Source: Tumebacillus flagellatus
GTDB lineage: Bacteria > Bacillota > Bacilli > Tumebacillales > Tumebacillaceae
Assembly (NCBI RefSeq): GCF_000714935.1
Contig: NZ_JMIR01000018.1
Coordinates: 1 to 64,000, forward strand
Reading direction: 5' to 3'
DNA: 64,000 nucleotides
Part shown: piece after piece, positions 18,004-25,480 of the stretch
Position numbering within the stretch: position 1 is the stretch's first letter
Layout: each line of letters opens with the position of its first letter
Position numbers and translations under genes: made by a program
Notes under the pieces: model-generated
The model's input: the letters and a program-made list of their open reading frames with translations, nothing else
What the model was told of the DNA's origin: nothing
Databases searched by the model: none

Positions 18004-20202
18004 TTACTTCGTGCTCACCGGCTGCCCCGCTGCGTGAGCCAGCACATTCTCGATCATCCGCAGCCCCAACTGGTTGCGGGCGCTCATGATCGACTCCGGG
18101 TGGAACTGCACCGCCGAAATCGGCAGTTCGCGGTGTTCCACGCCCATCACGATGCCGTCATCCGTCACGGCGGTCACGCGTAGGCTCTCCGGCACGTCGG
18201 CCGCATAGAGCGAGTGGTACAGCCCGACGGTGAACTGCTCGGGCAGACCTTGGAACATCGGGCTCGCCCCCTGTTGCTGAACGGTTGCAGGCTTCCCGTG
18301 GCGCGGGATCGGCAGTTGACCCAGCGAGCCGCCAAAGTGCTCGACGATCCCTTGCAGCCCCAAACACACGCCGAAGACCGGAATCTCCCGCTGCAAGCAA
18401 AGCGCGATCGTCTCGCCAAGCTGAAACTGCTCCGGACGACCCGGCCCCGGCGAGAGCAGCACGAGGTCGAACGTTTCTCGGGCGTCTTGCAAAGTTTGCC
18501 GTGCCAACGGCGAACGCAGCGTGACGACGTCGGCACCCGTTTGGCGGAAGTAGTTCGCCAGCGTGTGCACGAACGAATCTTCATGGTCGACAAACAGCAC
18601 GCGCTTGCCCGCGCCCGGACGGTACGGCGGGCGGCCGGTCAACTTCTGCGGTTGATACCGGTTGCGGACGCTGCGAATCGCTTGCACCAGCGCCGCCGCC
18701 TTGGTCAGCGTCTCCGTCTCTTCGTCCTCCGGCACCGAATCGTACAACACCGTCGCGCCGACGCGAATTTCCGCGACATCGTCCTTGATGCGAATCGTGC
18801 GCAGGGTGAGTCCGGTGTTCAAATCGCCGTTGAACGTCAGATACCCGACAGCGCCGCCGTACCAGATGCGCGGCGCGTGCTCGTTCTGCTCGATCCAACG
18901 AGCCGCCGCCGGCTTCGGCGCGCCGGTGATCGTGACCGCCCACATGTGCGTAATAAACGCGTCGAGCGCGTCATACTGCGGTGCCAACTGCCCCTCGACA
19001 TGGTCGACGGTGTGAATCAAGTGCGAGTACATCTCCGTCTGACGGCGACCGATCACTTTGACGGAGCCCGGCACGCAGATGCGCGACTTGTCGTTGCGGT
19101 CGACGTCGGTGCACATCGTCAGCTCCGACTCGTCCTTGCGCGAGTTCAACAGCTCGCGGATGCGGTCGGCATCTTCCACCGCATCGGCTCCGCGCTTGAT
19201 CGTCCCGGAGATCGGGCACGTCTCGACGCGGTCGCCCTCCACGCGCACGTACATCTCCGGCGACGACCCGACGAGGTATTCGTTGCCGAGGTTGATGATA
19301 AACCCGTACGGGCTCGGGTTGATCTGCTTGAGCTTGGTGAACACTTCGGACGGGCGTTCCGCGCAGCGTTCAAACAGCGATTGCGTCGGCACCACTTCGA
19401 ACATGTCGCCCCGGCGGAAGTGATCCATCGCCCCGCGCACGATGTCCGCATAGCGGCCCGGCACATACTCCGGCAGCGGTTCGTTCGGGAACTTCCGCTC
19501 CGTGTCGCGGCCCTCGCGCGGCAAACCCGACGTGCTGCGGCCGTTCACTTCAAATTCATAGCGCAGACGATACGCCAACCCCATCTGGTGGTCGACGACG
19601 GTTAATTCGTCCGGCAAGAACAACACGAGATCGGACTGCTCCTCGTCGCGCCGCTGCTTCAATTCCATCGGCTCCAACTGATAGATCAAGTCGTAGCCAA
19701 ACGCGCCGTACAACCCCAAGAAGCTGTCGTCATCCGACGCAAACAGCTCTTGAAACGCGCGAATCACCGTAAACACAGACGCTTGGCGGCTGCGCTGTTC
19801 TTCATAAAAAAACGCATCAGACTGGCGGATGGTGCCTTGCAACAAAGTGGAAGTTCGCTCGGAGAGGGAGATGTCCGGGTGGGCATCTAAAAAATCGCCG
19901 ACGAGGCCCATCAGGACCTCGCCGCGCGAATTGAGCGCTGTGAGGGTGAAGTTCCGGCCTGAAGCAGACGCTCGCACCTCCAACGCCGGATTGAGAAACC
20001 CGGTGTCCCAACGGGAGTATCGTCCCGGATACTCATACGAACTGGAGAACAACGCCCCGCGCCGCGAGTCGATCCCGTGCAGGATGTGCTCGACGGCTCC
20101 TTGCACCTCCACTTGCTCCAACGTGCGGGAGATCAGGATGCCTTCGCGGGTGGTGTAGGTCTTGACTTCAGAATCCAACTTCAAATTGGAAAGAATGCTC
20201 AT
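18004..20202 (-). CDS. trpEG: Anthranilate synthase, fused TrpE-TrpG
   Basis: The 732-residue fusion converts chorismate plus glutamine to anthranilate, the first step of tryptophan synthesis. The TrpE part (about 1-520) contains LFSSSYEYPGRY (Trp feedback region), PISGTIKRGAD, MCTDVDRNDKSRIC and HMWAVTITGAPKPAAARW. The TrpG part (about 535-725) has the amidotransferase Cys in GVCLGLQG and the HPES motif in VQFHPESIM. The layout matches the single-chain enzymes best known from rhizobia, azospirilla and cyanobacteria. The ATG at 20202 follows AGAGGAGG. No other trp genes are adjacent. The leader has features of TRAP control (see regulatory entries). Confidence 0.95.
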   Translation of the reverse strand: MSILSNLKLDSEVKTYTTREGILISRTLEQVEVQGAVEHILHGIDSRRGALFSSSYEYPGRYSRWDTGFLNPALEVRASASGRNFTLTALNSRGEVLMGLVGDFLDAHPDISLSERTSTLLQGTIRQSDAFFYEEQRSRQASVFTVIRAFQELFASDDDSFLGLYGAFGYDLIYQLEPMELKQRRDEEQSDLVLFLPDELTVVDHQMGLAYRLRYEFEVNGRSTSGLPREGRDTERKFPNEPLPEYVPGRYADIVRGAMDHFRRGDMFEVVPTQSLFERCAERPSEVFTKLKQINPSPYGFIINLGNEYLVGSSPEMYVRVEGDRVETCPISGTIKRGADAVEDADRIRELLNSRKDESELTMCTDVDRNDKSRICVPGSVKVIGRRQTEMYSHLIHTVDHVEGQLAPQYDALDAFITHMWAVTITGAPKPAAARWIEQNEHAPRIWYGGAVGYLTFNGDLNTGLTLRTIRIKDDVAEIRVGATVLYDSVPEDEETETLTKAAALVQAIRSVRNRYQPQKLTGRPPYRPGAGKRVLFVDHEDSFVHTLANYFRQTGADVVTLRSPLARQTLQDARETFDLVLLSPGPGRPEQFQLGETIALCLQREIPVFGVCLGLQGIVEHFGGSLGQLPIPRHGKPATVQQQGASPMFQGLPEQFTVGLYHSLYAADVPESLRVTAVTDDGIVMGVEHRELPISAVQFHPESIMSARNQLGLRMIENVLAHAAGQPVSTK

Positions 20203-20211
20203 GGGAAATTT

Positions 20212-20230
20212 CCTCCTCTGTGATAGGAGG
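20212..20230 (-). promoter_or_regulatory. Hairpin sequestering the trpEG ribosome binding site
   Basis: On the RNA strand, CCUCCU pairs perfectly with the Shine-Dalgarno AGGAGG across a 7-nt loop. A competing upstream stem (20264-20273 with 20229-20238, ten pairs including one G-U) uses two bases of the hairpin's 5' arm. That gives an antisequester/sequester arrangement. Confidence 0.7.
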
Positions 20231-20252
20231 ACAACAGAACATATGCTGTTCA

Positions 20253-20309
20253 CTAACCTCTACTCTGCTGTCCTGACTCGTCTCATCTCAAACTCTAAGC
20301 TCTGTGCTC
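20253..20309 (-). promoter_or_regulatory. Candidate TRAP-binding site: eleven NAG triplets in the trpEG leader
   Basis: Reading the RNA from 20309 down to 20253 there are GAG x6, CAG x2, GAG x2 and UAG. They begin at (plus-strand low ends) 20307, 20300, 20293, 20287, 20282, 20277, 20273, 20268, 20263, 20258 and 20253. Spacers are 4, 4, 3, 2, 2, 1, 2, 2, 2 and 2 nt. Bacillus TRAP is an 11-mer that binds eleven (G/U)AG repeats separated by 2-3 nt, so number and spacing fit well, though two triplets are CAG and two spacers are 4 nt. An mtrB homologue must exist elsewhere for this to work. Confidence 0.7.
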
Positions 20310-20321
20310 TAAACTGGTTAA

Positions 20322-20349
20322 ATTATAACACCGCTTCAACGGCGCGGCA
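20322..20349 (-). promoter_or_regulatory. Sigma-A-type promoter of trpEG
   Basis: On the minus strand, TTGCCG (20344-20349) and TATAAT (20322-20327) are separated by 16 nt. Transcription would start near 20315, just before the NAG-repeat leader. Confidence 0.75.
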
Positions 20350-20357
20350 ATCGAAGC

Positions 20358-21119
20358 TTACAAAAAACGATTCACCCGCCGGAACCACTCCAACTTCCGC
20401 AGATCCACGTCCGGCGCATAGGATTTCAAAAACACCGGCACCCACGACTCGCCGACATTATAGACGACGCTCTTCACCGCGATGGCGAGATCAAGATAGC
20501 GGTCGGCGGTCCCCAGCGCGCCCCAATCGACATACCCGGAGACCGCATCGCCTGCCGGAGTCAGCATGACATTTGGGAAACTGTAATCGCCGTGAATGAC
20601 GACCAGGTCCTGCTCCGTCGTCTCCGGGCGGGATTGGATCAGCTCTTGCAACTCCGCTTCCGGATTCTCGATTCCTTCCTCCATCAAGCCGCTGTGCAAA
20701 TTGATCTTGGCGACTTGCAACAGCACGTCTGTGCGCATATCATACGGGCACAGATTCACGGGCAACGTTTCGTGCACGCGGCGCAACCCGGCCGCCAAGA
20801 GCGGCACGATGTCGGCCGCGCGTCCCGCAAAGTGCTCGTCGGCGGCATGCACCCCCGGCACTTCCGACATCAGCAGGTATTCAAACACGCCCTCTTCGCG
20901 GAAATCCAGCACGTCCGGCGCCGGCAAGAACTGCGCCGCCCAGCGCGTGCGCTCCGCTTCAAACGCCAAGTCCGAACCCGCCAAGCGGCTCATCATCTTG
21001 AGATACCGGGTCGGCTGCCCCTCCAACCCGATCAAGCGATGCAGCGTGGCGCCGGAGCAGCCCACGGTCAATTCCTCCCATCGGCAGTTGCCGATCACTT
21101 CCCGAAACGTCTGGTTCAT
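20358..21119 (-). CDS. Aminoglycoside phosphotransferase (APH)-fold kinase
   Basis: The 253-residue protein has the kinase-like APH fold: YLKMM (nucleotide Lys), the catalytic loop VIHGDYSFPNVML (about 172) and the metal-binding GYVDWGALGTADRYLDLA. It resembles APH(3')-type enzymes, which phosphorylate aminoglycosides. Chromosomal homologues often act on other small molecules, so resistance is not established. Its ATG overlaps the TAA of the upstream M48 peptidase gene by one base (TAATG), implying translational coupling; GGGTGG lies about 13 nt upstream. No obvious terminator was found after the stop. Confidence 0.85.
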   Translation of the reverse strand: MNQTFREVIGNCRWEELTVGCSGATLHRLIGLEGQPTRYLKMMSRLAGSDLAFEAERTRWAAQFLPAPDVLDFREEGVFEYLLMSEVPGVHAADEHFAGRAADIVPLLAAGLRRVHETLPVNLCPYDMRTDVLLQVAKINLHSGLMEEGIENPEAELQELIQSRPETTEQDLVVIHGDYSFPNVMLTPAGDAVSGYVDWGALGTADRYLDLAIAVKSVVYNVGESWVPVFLKSYAPDVDLRKLEWFRRVNRFL

Positions 21120-22423
21120 TACCAAACCCGCCACCCTTCCGCCACGATGTCCATCCATTTGTTGTGCGTCTTCGCATACAGAGCGCTCAGTTCTTTTTCC
21201 AGCGCGCGCTCGTCATCCGGCGACAATTCGATGCGCGGGGTGGATTCCACGCTCTTCATCAACTCGATTCGGTACGCGCTCGGCGGATGGGTGACGTCCA
21301 AACGGGAGTCTTCCCGCAAACTGAGGCGGCGCAAACGTTCGATCTCCGTATCCGGGATGTTCGCAACTTCACTTCGCAACAGCGAGACGAGGTCTTCATG
21401 CTTGTTGAAATAACACTTGTGAATCGTATACTGGAACGTCTGCGTCCAGAACAATTTCTGCAGCATCGACTCCATCGCTTCCCGTCCGCTCTGTTGCATC
21501 GCCAACAAATCCGCGTAATACTCCGCCCGCTGCGAATCGCGGAACAGCAAGTGCACCAATCCCATGCCAGTCCAGATCAAACTATACGCGAACAAGCGCA
21601 TCAAGAGCAGCACCGGCATCAGCAGAACCCCTAGCAAGCCATTGCCGAACAGCGAAACCGGATAGATCATTTCCGCCCAGGTAAACAAATTCTCGTACGC
21701 CTGCGACACATAGAAGCCGCGGTTGCTGTCTCCGTTGGCTCCGTGCGCGGTCTCATGGGCTAGCAACGCCACTTTTTCCTGACCGTTCAGCACGGACAGG
21801 AGCGGCACCCCGACCCCGATGTACTTCTTGCCAAGCCCCGCCGAGTAAAAGTACGCGTTGTAATCGTGGGAGAAGACCAACCCGTCCACGCGCTTCGTGC
21901 CCATCGAATCGGCGAGATCATCGACCAATTTGTACAGCGTCGAGAACTCGTTGCGGTCGAGGAGGTGTTGCTTCTTCGGTTTTTTCCGCCATTTTGGAAG
22001 CGACACCCACGCCAACAGCGCCACCACCGTCCCCCAGATGTAACACGAAACCATCCCCTCCGTGACCGCGACGTAATACAACCAAGCCGCCGCCGCCACA
22101 AAAATCAACGTCACCCCGTGCACGACGGTCGCGATGGCGTACGCGAGCAACTTGGCGGGCGTGAACTTTCTTTTCAATGAAGAGGCTCGTCCTTGTACTT
22201 CTCGGAACAGACCTTCGCTCATCTTGGAGCCGAGTTGCAGCATGACTTTCTCAAAGCGGTTGGCAGGCTCCCGCTTCTCTTCGTCCGCCAAGTTCCAGTT
22301 GCAGCTCGGGCACCACGATTTGTACCCCGGCGTGTGCGGCAAGCCCGCTTTGCACTCCGGGCATTCTTTCCTTGTTTCTTGCGCATTCCCCAATGCGTTC
22401 GGAAGCGTCGCTGTTTGACTCAT
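21119..22423 (-). CDS. M48-family membrane metallopeptidase with N-terminal zinc ribbon
   Basis: The 434-residue protein starts with a zinc-ribbon (CPEC...CPSC, about residues 20-43). It is followed by two transmembrane helices (about 100-155), the HETAH zinc-binding motif (LLAHETAHGANGDSN, about 219), another hydrophobic hairpin and the third zinc ligand in RAEYYADLLA. These are features of HtpX/Ste24-like integral-membrane peptidases. The start at 22423 is preferred to an in-frame ATG at 22441 because a purine-rich GGGGGAT precedes it; either is possible. It is the first gene of a two-gene operon with the APH-like kinase. The substrate is unknown. Confidence 0.88.
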   Translation of the reverse strand: MSQTATLPNALGNAQETRKECPECKAGLPHTPGYKSWCPSCNWNLADEEKREPANRFEKVMLQLGSKMSEGLFREVQGRASSLKRKFTPAKLLAYAIATVVHGVTLIFVAAAAWLYYVAVTEGMVSCYIWGTVVALLAWVSLPKWRKKPKKQHLLDRNEFSTLYKLVDDLADSMGTKRVDGLVFSHDYNAYFYSAGLGKKYIGVGVPLLSVLNGQEKVALLAHETAHGANGDSNRGFYVSQAYENLFTWAEMIYPVSLFGNGLLGVLLMPVLLLMRLFAYSLIWTGMGLVHLLFRDSQRAEYYADLLAMQQSGREAMESMLQKLFWTQTFQYTIHKCYFNKHEDLVSLLRSEVANIPDTEIERLRRLSLREDSRLDVTHPPSAYRIELMKSVESTPRIELSPDDERALEKELSALYAKTHNKWMDIVAEGWRVW

Positions 22424-22735
22424 CTCTTTGCAATCCCCCATCGCTTCGATTCAACATGTAATTCTGCAATTCTTCACTTGTATTTTATTCGCCCCGCCGC
22501 TTTCTTCAACCTCCCTAATAAAAGGCCCAAATTCCGCCAAATCAGCGGATTCAGGCTCTTCTTGGCGTTGGCGTCCGTTTTTTCGCTTGGTGGCTTGAAC
22601 GGCTGTTGCGATTATGGGGGGAGTCGGAGCCGGGCAAAAGCAGTCGATTTGTTATGAGGATTCCGATTTCCGAGCAGGTTTGCTACAATTGCCCTGTTGT
22701 GTCAATTCAATAGCCGGAATGGAGGCTGTATCACA
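22424..22735. other. Divergent intergenic region between the M48 and tenA genes
   Basis: There is no convincing gene in these 312 bases. A plus-strand promoter for tenA is visible at 22660-22688. No THI-box (TPP riboswitch) core was recognised despite the thiamine-related neighbour. An AT-rich start near 22460-22490 probably holds the minus-strand promoter. Confidence 0.5.
22660..22688 (+). promoter_or_regulatory. Sigma-A-type promoter of tenA
   Basis: TTCCGA and TACAAT are separated by 17 nt, about 50 bases before the tenA start codon. Confidence 0.5.
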
Positions 22736-23422
22736 ATGAAATTTTCGGAATCCCTGCGTCAGAAGGTCGAAGCGAGCTGGCAAGCGAGTTTTGACCACCC
22801 GTTTGTCACCGGAGTGGCGGACGGGTCGCTTCCTTTGGAGTGCTTCAAACATTATGTGCTGAACGACTCCTACTACCTCTCTGTCTTCGCAAAAGTACAG
22901 GCGCTCGGCGCGGCGCGCGCAGGAGACCTCTACACGATGTCGCGCATGGCGCACCACGCCCAAGGCACGTATGAAGCGGAGATGGAGTTGCACCGCAACT
23001 TCACCGTGCGCCTTGGGATCACCGATGAGCAAAAAGCGGCGTTCCAACCGGCGCCGTCCGCGTACAGCTACGCCAACCACCTGATCGCCGTCGGCTACAC
23101 GGGGACGCTCGGCGAGATTCTCGCCGCGATCTTGCCGTGCTACTGGCTGTATTGGGAGATCGGCAAGCGCTATGTCGGCGTAGAATCGCCGGAGCCGGTC
23201 TACCAAGACTGGATCAACGCGTACGGCGGCGAGTGGTTCGGCGAATTGGTCGCCGAGCAGATCAACCGTCTCGACGAGTTGGCGGAAGCGGCGTCGGACG
23301 AAGAGAAGCGGCGGATGGAGCGTCATTTTATTTTGAGCAGCGACTATGAGTATTCGTTCTGGCAGATGGCGTACACACTGGAGAAGTGGCCATTTGCAGA
23401 GAAGGAGACGGTATCGAAATGA
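22736..23422 (+). CDS. tenA: Thiaminase II (aminopyrimidine aminohydrolase)
   Basis: The 228-residue all-helical protein of the TenA family hydrolyses aminomethylpyrimidine breakdown products so the pyrimidine can be salvaged for thiamine synthesis. Active-site residues by family analogy are Asp and Tyr in LNDSYYLSVF, the nucleophile Cys in LPCYWLYWEIG and Glu in DYEYSFWQMA. The ATG at 22736 has ATGGAGG upstream. It overlaps the next gene by 4 bp (ATGA), forming a two-gene operon. No thiamine biosynthesis genes are nearby. Confidence 0.93.
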   Translation: MKFSESLRQKVEASWQASFDHPFVTGVADGSLPLECFKHYVLNDSYYLSVFAKVQALGAARAGDLYTMSRMAHHAQGTYEAEMELHRNFTVRLGITDEQKAAFQPAPSAYSYANHLIAVGYTGTLGEILAAILPCYWLYWEIGKRYVGVESPEPVYQDWINAYGGEWFGELVAEQINRLDELAEAASDEEKRRMERHFILSSDYEYSFWQMAYTLEKWPFAEKETVSK

Positions 23423-23748
23423 ACGTGATCTACTGTTTGACGCCTGCCCCGTATTGGCAGCAATTCGAGGGCAAGGCGGAATACCTTCCCCGCGATTATG
23501 AAGAGGAAGGCTTCATTCACGCGACCAAGGGGGACGACCTGTTGGAGCGCGTGATGAACCGCGTGTATACGACGTATGAAGGCGAGTTGTTGCTGCTCGT
23601 GATCGACGAAGACCGCGTGAAATCGGAGGTCAAGTACGAGCAAGCGAGCGACGGCGACCTCTACCCGCACATCTACGGCCCGCTGAACACCGACGCGATC
23701 GTGGAGATTCGCCAGATGGAACGCGGTCCTGCCGGCTGGACGGTCTAA
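23419..23748 (+). CDS. DUF952 family protein
   Basis: The 109-residue protein has the DUF952 pattern IYCLTPAPYW...EGFIHATKGDDLLERVMNRVY...LLLLVIDEDRV...YPHIYGPLN. The conserved FIH-T, HIYG and N residues form the family's putative active cleft (an ADP-ribosyltransferase-like fold as I recall; no confirmed activity known to me). Its ATG overlaps the tenA stop by 4 bp. Confidence 0.88.
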   Translation: MNVIYCLTPAPYWQQFEGKAEYLPRDYEEEGFIHATKGDDLLERVMNRVYTTYEGELLLLVIDEDRVKSEVKYEQASDGDLYPHIYGPLNTDAIVEIRQMERGPAGWTV

Positions 23749-23749
23749 G

Positions 23750-23963
23750 ATGGAGCCGATTCGGCTCGGCGCGTTGATGCAGCATCCCCCGTTGATCATC
23801 CCCGACATCGGCGGCGACGAACGCGCACTCGTGCGCGAGACGGAGCTTGCCAAACATCCGCTCCAATGAAGAGCAAGTGCAAATCGCGCTGGAGAAAGCC
23901 GGGATTGCGACTGATGAGAAAGGCGTGTAGTATTACCGGTTTGAAGTGACGAGGTATCACTAA
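23750..23963 (+). pseudogene. Remnant of an AMMECR1 / extradiol-dioxygenase fusion gene
   Basis: A 39-codon reading frame at 23750 (GALMQHPPLIIPDIGGDER) matches the N-terminus I remember for the two-domain proteins annotated AmmeMemoRadiSam system protein A. It stops at 23867-23869. A second frame then gives EEQVQIALEKAGI...RFEVTRYH, matching the C-terminus of AMMECR1 domains, but broken by an in-frame TAG at 23928. The middle (several hundred codons) is missing. This fits a large internal deletion with frameshift and a nonsense mutation. Assignment is from memory of the family, not from a search. Confidence 0.6.
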
Positions 23964-24004
23964 GAAAAAAAGAGACCAGCCTTGACGGGGCAGGTCTCTT
24001 TTTA
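23964..24004. terminator. Bidirectional rho-independent terminator
   Basis: AGAGACC pairs with GGTCTCT, with additional inner GCC/GGC pairs, flanked by A9 and T5. It lies between the convergent tenA unit and the immunity-like gene. Confidence 0.85.
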
Positions 24005-24418
24005 ATGATCGCCGTAGAGGGCGAGGTATTCCTCCACCCCTTGAAGCGCCGCGGTGATGAATGTTTGATCCGTCGTGAACTCAGCCTTTATGGCGATCGA
24101 TCCAAGGCCATAGTCGTTCCAATAGCATTCGACCTGCACTTTGCCTACCTTCTCATAGGTCAAATTCAAGATCATTTCATGCCCGATCGTCGAGAAGGAC
24201 ACCGTCCCCTCTAAGTTCTCGTTGCTTTGCCGCAACGCTTCGTAAAAAGCACGCACCAGTTTCTGCGATGTTCTTTCATCTTTCAAGATACGAAATGTGC
24301 CACACTTGAGATCAATCATTACTTGGAGGAGTTGACCATCATACGGGTCGTCTTCCTCAAACCCCTTCAACTCCACCCGAACATGTTCCCGTTCATTTCT
24401 CACGTTGAAAATCTCCAT
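24002..24418 (-). CDS. Small cytosolic protein, WapI-family immunity-like
   Basis: The 138-residue protein has no signal or membrane segment. An N-terminal strand pair (VRVELKGFEEDDPYDG) is followed by GTFRI, a helix with LVRAFYEALRQ and the C-terminal KVQVECYWNDYGLG...AEFTTDQTFI. The order of strands and the D-Q-T-F/Y-L/I end are reminiscent of WapI-type immunity proteins, from memory; no toxin gene is adjacent. The start at 24418 is preceded by GAGGGGG. If the assignment is right it would be an orphan immunity gene; otherwise it is a hypothetical. Confidence 0.5.
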   Translation of the reverse strand: MEIFNVRNEREHVRVELKGFEEDDPYDGQLLQVMIDLKCGTFRILKDERTSQKLVRAFYEALRQSNENLEGTVSFSTIGHEMILNLTYEKVGKVQVECYWNDYGLGSIAIKAEFTTDQTFITAALQGVEEYLALYGDH

Positions 24419-24517
24419 CTCAACCCGCCCCCTCTCTGTTTCCCCTCATTCTACCATCGCCGCTGATTCTTTGGTAAACTAATCCCAGAACTTCTCAGAA
24501 AGCTAGGTGACCTCTAG

Positions 24518-25309
24518 ATGGCATACGCAGAAATCAACGGCACCACCCTTTACTACGAGACGGCGGGCAGCGGATATCCGTTGGTGTTCATCCACGGCTT
24601 CAACTTGGACTCCCGCCTGTGGGACGAGCAGTTTGCCGAATTGCAGAAGCATTTTCAAGTCATTCGCTACGACATGCGCGGCTTTGGACAATCCGGCCCG
24701 GCAGCGGGCGACTTTTCCAACTACGACGACCTCGCCGCACTGCTCGACCATCTCGGCGTCGAGCGCGCGCATGTTTGCGGTCTGTCGTTTGGCGGCTACT
24801 CCGCGCTGGAATTCACCGTCGCGCACCCGCAGAAAGTCAACAAGCTCGTTCTCGTTTCCAGCGGACTCAACGGCTTCCCGATGACCGATGTGCGCAAGGA
24901 AGACATCGCGACGTTCAACTCCGTTGTGCAAACGGGAGACGTGAACGCCGTCGCCAACGTGTTCGCCAACCAGTGGCTCGAAGGTCCTGGCCAAGCGCCG
25001 GGCCGCGTCCCGACCGAAGTGCGCGAACGCTTCCTCGACATGGTCTTCCACGCGTTCGCCCTGCCGAAGCCGGAGAACTTCCCGAAATTCCTTCAGCCGC
25101 CTGTCATCGAGCGCTTGCACGAAATCAAAGCGCCGACCCTGATTCTCGCGGGAGAGCTCGACTACCCGGACATGTCGCAAATCGCCACCCTGCTCCACGG
25201 CCGCATCACGCTCTCCGAACTGGTGGTGCTCCCGAACATCGCGCACATCATCAACTTGGAAATCCCCGTGCAGTTCAACGACATGGTGCTCGATTTCCTC
25301 CAGATGTAA
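24518..25309 (+). CDS. Alpha/beta hydrolase
   Basis: The 263-residue protein has the classical fold: oxyanion strand VFIHGFNLD, the nucleophile elbow CGLSFGGYS (about residue 90), acid Asp in AGELDYPD and the catalytic His in PNIAHIINLE. The type resembles 3-oxoadipate enol-lactonase and related esterases, but the substrate cannot be deduced. AGGTGA lies upstream of the ATG at 24518. It is monocistronic. Confidence 0.9.
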   Translation: MAYAEINGTTLYYETAGSGYPLVFIHGFNLDSRLWDEQFAELQKHFQVIRYDMRGFGQSGPAAGDFSNYDDLAALLDHLGVERAHVCGLSFGGYSALEFTVAHPQKVNKLVLVSSGLNGFPMTDVRKEDIATFNSVVQTGDVNAVANVFANQWLEGPGQAPGRVPTEVRERFLDMVFHAFALPKPENFPKFLQPPVIERLHEIKAPTLILAGELDYPDMSQIATLLHGRITLSELVVLPNIAHIINLEIPVQFNDMVLDFLQM

Positions 25310-25401
25310 GAAAACCGCGCCTCGCTCCGGCATCCCAACCCGCAAGGAGCCCGGCAGTACGCCAACGCGATTCTGGCAACGCTTTCCTTACCGTTTGCAA
25401 A

Positions 25402-25440
25402 AGAGTCTCCGACCAGCACGGGTCGGGGACTTTTTTTGCC
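25402..25440 (+). terminator. Rho-independent terminator of the hydrolase gene
   Basis: AGTCTCCGACC pairs with GGGTCGGGGACT around a short AGCAC loop and is followed by T7. Confidence 0.9.
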
Positions 25441-25480
25441 TCGAATCTGGTACAATGAGTGCTAGAAATGGGGTGGAAAT

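Noticed and set aside
20203-20340. T-box or SAM-type riboswitch upstream of trpEG
   Set aside because: No T-box sequence, specifier stem or terminator with a T run is present; the NAG triplets and RBS hairpin fit TRAP-type control better.
20358-21119. Aminoglycoside resistance gene
   Set aside because: The APH fold is clear but chromosomal context beside an M48 peptidase and no close resemblance to a named APH subtype do not support a resistance call.
22424-22735. TPP riboswitch upstream of tenA
   Set aside because: The conserved THI-box core (CUGAGA...GAUCUGG-type elements) was not found.
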